A stretch of DNA of 20,605 nt, taken from NCBI GenBank assembly GCA_900754605.1, contig CAAEDK010000005.1, forward strand, positions 1 to 20,605. The letters are read 5' to 3'. The first letter of the stretch is position 1; the number at the start of each line of letters is the position of its first letter. Positions 6,528 to 13,993 of the stretch are shown here, piece by piece. The notes beneath the pieces were generated by a model. It made no database searches. It saw nothing but the letters and a program-made list of their open reading frames with translations, and had not been told where the DNA came from. The stretch comes from an uncultured Oscillospiraceae bacterium. GTDB taxonomy: Bacteria > Bacillota_A > Clostridia > Oscillospirales > Oscillospiraceae. Position numbers and translations under genes: made by a program.

Positions 6528-8234
6528 TTACTTCAGCAGAAAATCAGTGATATGGGCGCCGCCAGCCACCATAGGCCGAACCATCTCGTCCATATCGACC
6601 TGGCAGTCAATGACATAGCCGCAGCCGCAAGACAAGGCCTCTTGAAGGGCCTGTTCCATTTCAACGCGGTTGCTGACCCGTTTGCCCTTCAGACCGTAGG
6701 CCTCAGCCAGTTTTACAAAGTCAGGACCGCGGTCCAGAGTGGTTTCGGAGTAGTGCTCCTGATAGATCAAGTGCTGCCACTGGCGAACCATGCCTAGGGT
6801 TCCGTTATTAAACACCACAGTGATAATGGGCAGATGGTAGTGTTCCACAGTAGCCAACTCGTGGCAGTTCATCCGGAAGCAGCCGTCCCCAGTGGTATGG
6901 ATCACTACTTTATCCGGGTTGCCTACCTTGGCTCCGATGGCGGCGCCCAGGCCGAATCCCATCGTGCCAAATCCACCGGAAGTGAGCAGCTGACCGGGAT
7001 AGTCAAAGTGGAAGTGCTGGATGGACCACATCTGATGCTGTCCCACATCGGTGGCCACAATAGAGCCCTGAGGAACTGCCTGTTGGATGGCGTCCAGGAT
7101 CTGTCCCGGGGTCAGCCGATCCGCACCATGCTCCACCGGCTGTTTTTCCCGCAAAGGGAGGATGTGTTCTTTCCACTCAGTGTGTTGGTATTGTGGGAGG
7201 CGTTGGTTGAGCAGATCCAAAACACGTTTGGCGGAGCCTACGATGTGATGATCGGTGAGAACGTTCTTGTCGATCTCAGAACGGTCGATGTCGATGTGGA
7301 CGATCTTGGCCTGACTGGCGAAGGTATCTGGTTGGAGGGCTACCCGATCGGAGAAACGACAGCCCACTGCGATGAGCAGATCGCACTCGTTACAGGCGAC
7401 ATTGCTGGCCTGGGAACCATGCATCCCAATCATTCCTGTGGTCAGGGGGTGTGCACCGGGAAAGCCGCCGCCGCCCATAACCGTGATGGCCACTGGAGCG
7501 TCCAGCTTCTCGGCGAAGGTGCGGAATTGCTGGTCCGCCCGTCCACGGACCACACCGCCGCCGCAAATCAGCAGAGGGCGTTCCGACTGGGCAATCATGT
7601 CTACCAGTGTGTCGATGTCCCCCAGATCGGGTTCAGGGGCCTTCAGGCCGTGGCTCACTGCCAGCTGGCGAATGCTGTCCGTTCCCCGGTTCTGATTCCA
7701 GGGAATGAACTCATAGTCGATCATGGTATTCAGGAAAGTGACATTTTTTAAAAAGTCGATGAGCACCGGGCCTGGCCGGCCGGTAGCTGCCACGGCAAAG
7801 GCCTGGCGCATCACATCGGGAATGGTTTGAGGATCCCGAACCAGATAGGTGGCCTTGGTGATAGGCATGGCAATGCCGGTGATATCCACCTCTTGGAAGG
7901 AGTCTTTGCCCAGCAGCCCCTCGCTGACGTTGCAGGTGATGAACACTACGGGGGAGGAGTCCATATAGGCGGTGGCAATGCCGGTGGTTAAATTGGTAGC
8001 TCCAGGGCCGGATGTGGCAAAACACACTCCTACCTTGCCGGTGGAGCGGGCATAGCCATCGGCAGCATGAGCGGCGCCCTGTTCATGGGCGGTCAATACA
8101 TGATGTATTTTATCTTGGTAATGATACAGCTCGTCATAGAGATTCAGGATGGTTCCGCCGGGATAACCAAAGACAGTATCTACCTCCTGCTCCAGCAGAC
8201 ACTCCATGATGGCTTGGGTGGCTCTTACTTTCAA
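6528..8234 (-). CDS. ilvB: Acetolactate synthase large subunit, copy 2 (canonical motifs)
   Basis: This thiamine-diphosphate enzyme condenses two pyruvates, or pyruvate with 2-ketobutyrate, to start branched-chain amino acid synthesis. The product is 568 residues. Consensus features are intact: FGYPGG (about 22-27), the cofactor-activating Glu E51 in AHEQGAAHAADGYAR, the metal and cofactor motif GDG (449-451) to NN (476-477), and W486 in GMVRQWQ, the Trp associated with preference for 2-ketobutyrate. The start is TTG at 8234, supported by AGGAGG seven bases upstream; the next in-frame ATG (residue 10) has no such site. It lies 43 bp after ilvN copy 1. Confidence 0.95.
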   Translation of the reverse strand: MKVRATQAIMECLLEQEVDTVFGYPGGTILNLYDELYHYQDKIHHVLTAHEQGAAHAADGYARSTGKVGVCFATSGPGATNLTTGIATAYMDSSPVVFITCNVSEGLLGKDSFQEVDITGIAMPITKATYLVRDPQTIPDVMRQAFAVAATGRPGPVLIDFLKNVTFLNTMIDYEFIPWNQNRGTDSIRQLAVSHGLKAPEPDLGDIDTLVDMIAQSERPLLICGGGVVRGRADQQFRTFAEKLDAPVAITVMGGGGFPGAHPLTTGMIGMHGSQASNVACNECDLLIAVGCRFSDRVALQPDTFASQAKIVHIDIDRSEIDKNVLTDHHIVGSAKRVLDLLNQRLPQYQHTEWKEHILPLREKQPVEHGADRLTPGQILDAIQQAVPQGSIVATDVGQHQMWSIQHFHFDYPGQLLTSGGFGTMGFGLGAAIGAKVGNPDKVVIHTTGDGCFRMNCHELATVEHYHLPIITVVFNNGTLGMVRQWQHLIYQEHYSETTLDRGPDFVKLAEAYGLKGKRVSNRVEMEQALQEALSCGCGYVIDCQVDMDEMVRPMVAGGAHITDFLLK

Positions 8235-8255
8235 ACTGCTGCCTCCTTATGTAGC

Positions 8256-8281
8256 ATTAGAAATTAGGAATGAGAAATTAG
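8256..8281. repeat. Short AT-rich degenerate repeat in the ilvN-ilvB gap
   Basis: On the plus strand the gap reads as three imperfect units, ATTAGAA ATTAGGA ATGAGAA, followed by ATTAG. The repeat runs through the stop codon of ilvN copy 1. It contrasts with the GC-rich genes around it. Function unknown. Confidence 0.6.
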
Positions 8282-8763
8282 ATTTTTCCCGCGCCCTTCT
8301 GTACGGCAACCATGCCAGTACGGGCTACCTCCAAAATGGAGAAGGGGCGCATCATGGACTGGAAGGTGTCCAGCCGGTCGGGGGTGTCGGACAACTCCAG
8401 CGTAAGGGATGTGGGGGAAATGTCAGCTACCTTGGCCCCCATAATTTCGCAAATAGTCATAATATCCTGGCGGGTCTTGTTGTTGGCATTGACCTTCAGG
8501 ATCATCAGTTCCCGGCCAATAAGGGCATTTTCCTCCAGTGTGCGTACTTTGATGACCTCAATAAGCTTATTAAGCTGCTTTTCCACCTGTTCTACCACGC
8601 TGTTTCCGCTGTCCACAATAATCGTGATGCGGGAGATGGTGGGGTCATCGGTTACACCTACGGCCAGAGACTCAATGTTGAAGGCCCGTCGGGAGAATAA
8701 ACCGGTGATTCGGTTCAGCGCACCGGCCTGGTTTTCCACCAGGACGGAAATAGTCTGTTTCAT
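8278..8763 (-). CDS. ilvN: Acetolactate synthase small (regulatory) subunit, copy 1
   Basis: The product is 161 residues, the usual length for bacterial IlvN/IlvH. It starts with the ACT domain (SVLVENQAGALNRITGLFSR, about residues 5-24, and RITIIVD) and ends with the typical segment RPFSILEVARTGMVAVQKG. As the regulatory partner it should bind the large subunit encoded 17 bp upstream and carry feedback inhibition. The ATG at 8763 has GGAGG about seven bases upstream. It is clearly diverged from copy 2, so the operon is not a recent duplication. Confidence 0.95.
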   Translation of the reverse strand: MKQTISVLVENQAGALNRITGLFSRRAFNIESLAVGVTDDPTISRITIIVDSGNSVVEQVEKQLNKLIEVIKVRTLEENALIGRELMILKVNANNKTRQDIMTICEIMGAKVADISPTSLTLELSDTPDRLDTFQSMMRPFSILEVARTGMVAVQKGAGKI

Positions 8764-8780
8764 GGCGTCTCCTCCCTCTC

Positions 8781-10409
8781 TCAGTCGTTGGTGCCCACAT
8801 CGGGGTGGACTTCACAAATCAGCAAACTGCAGCCCGGAGCGGACAGGAAGCGATCCAGGATATCATCCAGCCGATCTTCATCTTGAACGGTGAGGCTGGG
8901 GATGCCATAGGCGTGGGCGATGGCTTCAAAGTCCGGAGATCCGTCCAGAGCGACACCGAAGGGGCCGTGATAGGGGGCGGAACATTGGATCTGGTGAACG
9001 AGTCCTAGAGTGTGGTTGCGGAACAGGACGATCTTCAGATCCAGACCGCCAGCCTGAACGGCAGCCAATTCATTCATAGCCATCTGGAAGGAGCCGTCGC
9101 CGCATACCACCACAGTCTGCCGGTCTGGCCGGGCCACCTTGGCCCCTACGGCGGCGGGGAGGGCATAGCCCATGGTGCCCAGGCCGCCGCTGGTAAGCAG
9201 GCGGCCATTCTTTTGGGGCAGATACTTACAGGTGAAGATCTGGTTTTGTCCTACATCCACACACACCACCGCATCGTCGTTCAGACGGGCGCCCAGCTTC
9301 CGAAGGACGGTTCCGGGGAACACATAGCCTTCCCGCCGGGGGAAGCGGCGGTTCAGCTCTGCACGGCGGAAGTCAGTGAGCTGCTCCAGCCATGCAGCGG
9401 AGTTGGTTACCGGTGCGCCACGGTCCAAAATCTGCCGGAGGATGACCTTCACATTGCCGACCAGAGGGATGGCGGCCTGCATATTCTTGCCAATCTCCGC
9501 CGGATCTACATCAATGTGGATGGTGGCCATACGGCGCTGGATCTCCCGGGGGTCCACCACCGCCCGGTCCGCTGCCCGGGTGCCAACCATGATGAGCAGA
9601 TCCGCTTTGGCCAGGGCCTGATTGGCGCAGTGGTTGCCGTGAGCGCCGATCATCCCCATGTTCAGGGGATGGTCGGTGGGCAGCAGGGAAAGGCCCATCA
9701 TGGTCTTGACCACTGGGATCTCAGAACCCTCTGCCAACTCCAGCAGCTCTTCCCGGGCGTCGGCCAGCCATACGCCGCCGCCGGCACAGATCAGGGGCTG
9801 TTTGGACTGGGCGATGGCATCCACCACCCGCTTGATTTGAAGGTCGTTGCCTCGGATACTGGGCTTATAACCCCGGATGTTTACCTCGGCAGGGTAAGAG
9901 AAGTGCTTAAGGCTCTGCTCCTGTACATCGATGGGGATGTCGATGAGTACCGGGCCAGGGCGGCCGGTGGAGGCGATGTGGAAGGCCTCCTTGACCACAC
10001 GTGGAATGTCGTTGGCATCCTTCACCAGATAGCTGTGCTTGGAGAAGGGAGCTACCGCTCCAGTGATGTCTACCTCCTGAAAGATATCACGGCCCAGCAG
10101 GTAACTGGGAACCTGGCCAGTGATAGCAACCATGGGGATAGAGTCCAGATAAGCGGTGGCAATGCCAGTGATCAGGTTGGTTGCTCCCGGGCCGGAGGTC
10201 ACCATGCACACTCCGGGTTTTCCGCTGATGCGGGCATATCCAGAGGCTGCGTGTCCCGCGTTCTGTTCTGTTCGGACCAGGGTATAGCCAATCTCTGGGT
10301 GGGTCTTTAGGGCATCTACCACCGGGCAGATCGTTGCGCCTGCGTATCCAAAAATGTGTTCCACCTGCTCTTGCAGCAAGCTTTCAATCAGGGCTTCTGC
10401 TCCAGTCAT
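8781..10409 (-). CDS. ilvB: Acetolactate synthase large subunit homologue, copy 1 (divergent active-site motifs)
   Basis: This 542-residue thiamine-diphosphate enzyme of the acetohydroxyacid synthase family is the first gene after the T-box leader. The cofactor-activating Glu is kept (E48) but within RTEQNAGHAASGYAR instead of the common RHEQGAxHxA. FGYPGG is replaced by FGYAGA. The GDG motif (437-439) is followed by RN rather than NN, with the metal-ligand Asn N465 retained. The QWQ motif is QIQ (I474), so the Trp associated with 2-ketobutyrate preference is missing. It should still be a carboligase; substrate preference may be shifted toward acetolactate. The ATG at 10409 has GGAGGTGA seven bases upstream; an upstream extension to 10505 would run through the T-box. 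It is paired with ilvN copy 1. Confidence 0.9.
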   Translation of the reverse strand: MTGAEALIESLLQEQVEHIFGYAGATICPVVDALKTHPEIGYTLVRTEQNAGHAASGYARISGKPGVCMVTSGPGATNLITGIATAYLDSIPMVAITGQVPSYLLGRDIFQEVDITGAVAPFSKHSYLVKDANDIPRVVKEAFHIASTGRPGPVLIDIPIDVQEQSLKHFSYPAEVNIRGYKPSIRGNDLQIKRVVDAIAQSKQPLICAGGGVWLADAREELLELAEGSEIPVVKTMMGLSLLPTDHPLNMGMIGAHGNHCANQALAKADLLIMVGTRAADRAVVDPREIQRRMATIHIDVDPAEIGKNMQAAIPLVGNVKVILRQILDRGAPVTNSAAWLEQLTDFRRAELNRRFPRREGYVFPGTVLRKLGARLNDDAVVCVDVGQNQIFTCKYLPQKNGRLLTSGGLGTMGYALPAAVGAKVARPDRQTVVVCGDGSFQMAMNELAAVQAGGLDLKIVLFRNHTLGLVHQIQCSAPYHGPFGVALDGSPDFEAIAHAYGIPSLTVQDEDRLDDILDRFLSAPGCSLLICEVHPDVGTND

Positions 10410-10433
10410 GCTTCTGTCACCTCCGCTTGAGAT

Positions 10434-10475
10434 AAAAAAACGGCCTCGTCCTATCGTTCCCGATAGGACGAAGCC
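10434..10475 (-). terminator. T-box regulated terminator of the ilv leader
   Basis: On the minus strand, CGTCCTATCG pairs with CGATAGGACG around a GGAA loop (stem extended outward to 15 bp with one G-U pair), followed by seven T residues. It lies 24 bases before ilvB copy 1. Its upstream arm continues from the antiterminator region. Confidence 0.92.
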
Positions 10476-10725
10476 ATATTGCTCCGTGGTACCACCTAAC
10501 TTCACAGGCGATCTGCCTGTGCGCTCATGCCCCGATAACGGCGGGGATCCGTCCTCTCCTACTCAGGGAAGTGCCCCGTTCAGAGAAGCGGCTCGCGGGA
10601 GAGCTTCAGCCTCTGGGTCCTTTCGGAGAGCTTACACCGACCGCTCCCTCTCTGCACGTCCAGACCCGCCTACTGCCCGGTCATTGCCATGGTCACGCTT
10701 CCAAACGCCTGTGCAATTTGGAATT
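10434..10725 (-). promoter_or_regulatory. T-box riboswitch, probable leucine specifier
   Basis: The leader contains the T-box core TTAGGTGGTACCACGG (10499-10484), a 7-bp hairpin just before it (10522-10504, stem III), a CCCCG/CGGGG stem, and a stem I with the AGTA bulge (10674-10671). A GGGTC/GACCC helix and a lower CGGG/CCCG helix frame the specifier loop. Within GCTGAAGCTCTCC the best specifier is CTC (10603-10601), a leucine codon; GCT (alanine) is the alternative frame. Uncharged tRNA-Leu would stabilise the antiterminator and switch the operon on when leucine is short. The T-box class is certain from the core motif; the specifier is inferred by hand folding. Confidence 0.92.
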
Positions 10726-10731
10726 TCTCAC

Positions 10732-10760
10732 ATCTTACCTTAAAATTTTTTGTTTGTCAA
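10732..10760 (-). promoter_or_regulatory. Promoter of the ilv operon
   Basis: On the minus strand, a perfect TTGACA (10760-10755) and TAAGAT (10737-10732) are separated by 17 bp. Transcription should start near 10725, giving a leader of about 315 bases before ilvB copy 1. Confidence 0.88.
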
Positions 10761-10831
10761 TTGTTTTTTTAGATGTCTCTAGGCTGGAGACGAAATGGAC
10801 TATTCTGTCCTGCGCGCTGGATTAAGACCCC

Positions 10832-10860
10832 TTGCACAGGCAAGGTCACCATGCTATACT
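10832..10860 (+). promoter_or_regulatory. Promoter of the ketopantoate reductase-Nudix pair
   Basis: TTGCAC (10832-10837) and TATACT (10855-10860) are separated by 17 bp. Transcription should begin about 25 bases before the start codon at 10894. It diverges from the ilv promoter, with about 70 bp between the two -35 boxes. Confidence 0.82.
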
Positions 10861-10893
10861 GAACGAGAAAATTGCTTCAGGAGGGATACAGAG

Positions 10894-11811
10894 ATGAAGT
10901 ATTTGGTGTTTGGTGCAGGAGGGACCGGCGGCAGTTTGGCGGCCTTTCTGGCCCAGGGCGGAAAGGATGTTTCCCTCATTGCACGGGGGCGCCATTTAGA
11001 AGCAATCCGAAAAAATGGACTGGTGCTGGAGAGCCGTCATGGGACCTTTGCCATTCCGGTAGAGGCGGAGGATGCAGAGCACTGTACCTGCCGGCCAGAT
11101 GTGATCCTGCTGTGTATCAAAGGGTACTCCCTGGCGGAGTCTATCCCGGCATTGAAGCAGTTGTGTGACGCACATACCATTGTGATCCCGATCCTGAATC
11201 TTTACGGGACGGGGAGCCGGCTCCAGCCGGAGTTAGCTCCAGCCTTGGTGACAGATGGGTGTATCTATATCGCCGCAGAGATCAAGGCTCCGGGAACCAT
11301 CCACATGAGCGGGGATATTTTCCGGGTGGTGTTTGGGCCTAGGACGCCGGAGGAGTACCGTCCGGAACTGGAGCAGGTGGCCCGGGATTTGAATGAGTGC
11401 GGCGTGGAGGCTGTCCTTTCCCAGGATATCCAGCGGGATGCCCTGATGAAGTTCTCTGTGGTGTCCCCCATGGCGGCTTGCGGCATTTATCACGATGTCA
11501 AAGTGGCTGGGATGCAGGTCCCGGGGCAGACCCGGGAGGACTTCAAAGCGTTGGTAGGGGAGATCGGGGCCCTGGCTGAGGCTATGGGACATCCCTTCCC
11601 AGAGGATCCGGTGGCCAGGAGTTTGGCCATTCAGGATGCCCTGGATCCGGATGCATCCACTTCGCTGAAGCGCGATTTGGATGCAGGTAGGCCCTCTGAG
11701 GTAGATGGCCTGATTTTTGAGGTGGTGCGCTTGGGCCGGAAGTACGGGGTTCCTACTCCCATGTACAGCCGGGTGGCAGCCAAGCTTGGTTTCCATCCAG
11801 AGGAGGGCTGA
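10894..11811 (+). CDS. Ketopantoate reductase family protein (ApbA/PanE-like)
   Basis: The family reduces 2-dehydropantoate to pantoate with NADPH in pantothenate and CoA synthesis, though many homologues act on other 2-keto acids. The product is 305 residues, the normal length. It has an N-terminal Rossmann motif GAGGTGG (residues 7-13), an Asn in the ILNLYG segment (N102), a candidate catalytic lysine K186 in DALMKF, and S257 and E269 in the C-terminal helical domain (STSLKRDLDAGRPSEVDG). AGGAGGG lies eight bases before the ATG; the longer frame from 10795 overlaps the promoter. It is co-transcribed with the Nudix gene two bases downstream. Its position beside the ilv operon would suit pantoate synthesis, but the substrate is not proven. 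Confidence 0.85.
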   Translation: MKYLVFGAGGTGGSLAAFLAQGGKDVSLIARGRHLEAIRKNGLVLESRHGTFAIPVEAEDAEHCTCRPDVILLCIKGYSLAESIPALKQLCDAHTIVIPILNLYGTGSRLQPELAPALVTDGCIYIAAEIKAPGTIHMSGDIFRVVFGPRTPEEYRPELEQVARDLNECGVEAVLSQDIQRDALMKFSVVSPMAACGIYHDVKVAGMQVPGQTREDFKALVGEIGALAEAMGHPFPEDPVARSLAIQDALDPDASTSLKRDLDAGRPSEVDGLIFEVVRLGRKYGVPTPMYSRVAAKLGFHPEEG

Positions 11812-11813
11812 CT

Positions 11814-12299
11814 ATGCTCAACACCACGCTGTGCTACATCCGCCGGGGAGGGGAGTACCTGATGCTCCACCGGGTCAAGAAGAAGAACGACCTGAACCAG
11901 GATAAGTGGATCGGGATCGGAGGCAAGTTCGAGGATGGGGAGAGTCCGGAAGACTGCCTGCTTCGGGAAGCTCGGGAGGAGACTGGGCTTACCCTCACTG
12001 ACTATCGGTATCGGGGAATCGTCACCTTCGTTTCTGACCGGTGGCCGACGGAGTATATGCATCTCTTTACGGCTGACGGATTTACTGGCACACTGAAGGA
12101 GTGCGACGAGGGAGAGCTGGAGTGGATCCCCAAGGAGCGTCTGCTGGAGCTGCCCCATTGGGAAGGGGACGCTATCTTCCTGGCCCTGCTGGACCGGGAG
12201 GAGGAGCCGTTTTTCTCCCTCAAGCTGCGGTATGAGGATGAGACGCTGGCAGAGGCGGTACTCAATGGTGCCCAACTAAAGGGCGGGGCAGCGGATTGA
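11814..12299 (+). CDS. Nudix hydrolase (MutT/8-oxo-dGTPase-like)
   Basis: The product is a 161-residue protein with a complete Nudix box at residues 37-59: G37, E43, R51-E52, E55-E56 and G58 in the pattern Gx5Ex7REUxEExGU. Nudix enzymes hydrolyse nucleoside diphosphates linked to another group; the overall layout (short N-terminal strand, box, then PTEYMHLFTADGF and a WIPKERLLELPHWEGD segment) resembles 8-oxo-dGTP diphosphatases that clean the nucleotide pool. The substrate is inferred from resemblance only. It follows the ketopantoate reductase gene by two bases, with the ribosome binding site AGGAGG inside that gene, so the two are translated from one transcript. Confidence 0.92.
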   Translation: MLNTTLCYIRRGGEYLMLHRVKKKNDLNQDKWIGIGGKFEDGESPEDCLLREAREETGLTLTDYRYRGIVTFVSDRWPTEYMHLFTADGFTGTLKECDEGELEWIPKERLLELPHWEGDAIFLALLDREEEPFFSLKLRYEDETLAEAVLNGAQLKGGAAD

Positions 12300-12341
12300 G
12301 TTGCAGACGAAGGACTTTGGATATAAAAAAGGGTAAGAAAG

Positions 12342-12382
12342 CCGCCCGCCGGGGATGTGAGATCCACACCTCCGGCGGGCGG
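12342..12382. terminator. Bidirectional terminator between the Nudix and MATE genes
   Basis: The 11-bp stem CCGCCCGCCGG / CCGGCGGGCGG lies between two convergent genes. The plus strand continues TTATTTATTTT; the minus strand continues with CTTTCTTACCCTTTTTT. It probably serves both. Confidence 0.82.
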
Positions 12383-12391
12383 TTATTTATT

Positions 12392-13774
12392 TTATGAATT
12401 TGGATTTCCGTCGCTGGATACAGGAAGGAGAGATTTGCGCTTGAGCAGAAAGAGGGTGAGGGTAGAGGTGCTGGCTAGAATATCGGCGATCGGTTCGGCG
12501 ATGAAAATACCGAGCACATTCCCGGTGAGACGGGGCAGCAGGAGGGCCAGAGGAACCAGGAGGATCACCTTGCGCAGCAGGGCGAGGAACAGGCTGGTGC
12601 GGGCCTGCCCAAGAGCCATGAAGGTGGACTGACAGGCCAGCTGGGCGCCGAAAGCCCAAATACCGCCAAAGAAGATTGGCATGACTTGTGAGACCAGACG
12701 GATCGTATCCTCCTGCGGAGTAAAGATGCGAGCCAAAAGACCGGGAAACAGGATCACGGCGAGAAAAGCGGTGCAGGTGGCAGTCAGGGTGACGGTGAGC
12801 AGGCGCTGGAAAGTGCGGCGGACTCGGGTGTAGTTGCCTGCGCCATAGTTATAGCTCATAATGGGCTGGGTTCCCTGGGTGATGCCCTGGATGGGCATGA
12901 CGATCATCTGCATGATGGACTGCATGATGGTGAGGGAGCCCACATACAGGTCACCTCCGTAGGTCTGAAGGCCTGTATTGAGTACCACGGTAACTAGGCT
13001 CTCGGTGGACTGCATGATAAAGGGGGCCACGCCCAGGGAGGCGATGCGGCCAATGACCTGGACATTGGGACGGAGGTTGCTCCGGCGGATGCGCAGGCCG
13101 CTGTGCCTGCTGCACAGGAATCCCAGGACCCAGCAGGCGCTTACCGCTTGGGAGAGGATGGTGGCCAGTGCCGCACCCTGGACACCCCAGCCCAGCAAAA
13201 AGATGAAGATGGGATCCAGAATGATGTTGAGGACCGCACCGATCAGAACGCTGAGCATGGCCACCAGCGCCTTTCCCTGGGCGCTGATAAAGCTGTTCAG
13301 CCCTAGTGCCAGCTGGACGAATATGGTTCCCAGCAGATAGATACGGATATAGTCCACCGCGTAGACAATGGTGGCGTCTGAGGCACCAAAAGCATACAAA
13401 ATAGGTTCTTTGTAGATGCTGAAGCCCACTGTCAGCAGCAGGGAAGCTGCCAGCAGGAGGATCAGGGAGTTGCCCAAGATCCGCTCGGCTTCATCCCTTC
13501 GTCCGGCGCCCAGACGAATGGATGCCAGGGGGGCGCCGCCCTGTCCGGCGAAGGCGGCGAAGGCGGAAACTAAGGTGATGATAGGAAACGTGATGCCTAC
13601 ACCGGTGAGGGCAGTGCTGCCCACCTCAGGGATATGTCCAATATAGATGCGGTCTACGATGTTATATAGCATATTGATCAGCTGAGCCGCCACTGTGGGT
13701 ACGGCCAGCTTCAGCATGAGCCGTCCAATGGGAGCGGTGGCTAGCTGTTCTTCTGTTTTATGGGTCTCAGACAA
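12392..13774 (-). CDS. MATE-family multidrug/cation efflux transporter
   Basis: The product is a 460-residue membrane protein with about twelve hydrophobic segments in two similar halves, as expected for MATE transporters that export drugs or metabolites in exchange for Na+ or H+. The opening GRLMLKLAVPTVAAQLINML and the following NIVDRIYIGHI are typical of this group, as is the second-half segment GITQGTQPIMSYNYGAG. The chosen start is TTG at 13774 (M-S-E-T-H-K), with GGAG eight bases upstream and a promoter just before it. A longer frame reaching 13816 would start upstream of the -10 box. The substrate cannot be told from sequence. It is a single-gene unit convergent with the Nudix gene. 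Confidence 0.93.
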   Translation of the reverse strand: MSETHKTEEQLATAPIGRLMLKLAVPTVAAQLINMLYNIVDRIYIGHIPEVGSTALTGVGITFPIITLVSAFAAFAGQGGAPLASIRLGAGRRDEAERILGNSLILLLAASLLLTVGFSIYKEPILYAFGASDATIVYAVDYIRIYLLGTIFVQLALGLNSFISAQGKALVAMLSVLIGAVLNIILDPIFIFLLGWGVQGAALATILSQAVSACWVLGFLCSRHSGLRIRRSNLRPNVQVIGRIASLGVAPFIMQSTESLVTVVLNTGLQTYGGDLYVGSLTIMQSIMQMIVMPIQGITQGTQPIMSYNYGAGNYTRVRRTFQRLLTVTLTATCTAFLAVILFPGLLARIFTPQEDTIRLVSQVMPIFFGGIWAFGAQLACQSTFMALGQARTSLFLALLRKVILLVPLALLLPRLTGNVLGIFIAEPIADILASTSTLTLFLLKRKSLLPVSSDGNPNS

Positions 13775-13804
13775 AAAACTCACTCCTCTTGTGAAATATA
13801 GTTC

Positions 13805-13810
13805 AGTATA
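13805..13810 (-). promoter_or_regulatory. Extended -10 promoter of the MATE gene
   Basis: On the minus strand, TGCTATACT gives an extended -10 box (TGn before TATACT) with only an AT-rich weak -35 region. Transcription would begin near 13799, about 25 bases before the TTG start. Confidence 0.6.
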
Positions 13811-13923
13811 GCACAATTTGACGGAAATAAAAAGAGAAAGTGTTGGAACAGTAAAAACGACAAAAAGTAGACTTAAGGAAGAGAAACGATTGTTTAATTT
13901 TTTGTTAAAGGAGTCTGAACTAC

Positions 13924-13952
13924 TTGCAAGACAACACTAATTGTGAAATAAT
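13924..13952 (+). promoter_or_regulatory. Probable promoter of fbp
   Basis: TTGCAA (13924-13929) and AATAAT (13947-13952) are 17 bp apart in the AT-rich gap before fbp. Other AT-rich hexamers lie nearby, so this assignment is moderate. Confidence 0.5.
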
Positions 13953-13993
13953 AAGAATATCCGAACCTGAAGCGTATCAAAGGAGGAAATCCA

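Noticed and set aside
9012..10310. Long plus-strand frame antisense to ilvB copy 1 (432 codons)
   Set aside because: It is a shadow of a conserved enzyme gene and has no ribosome binding site or family resemblance.
5948..10409. Doubled ilvBN as an assembly artefact
   Set aside because: The two copies differ clearly in protein sequence, length and start codons, so they are real separate genes.
10410..10505. Extended N-terminus of ilvB copy 1 reaching 10505
   Set aside because: The extension would translate the T-box core and terminator; the ATG at 10409 has an ideal ribosome binding site.
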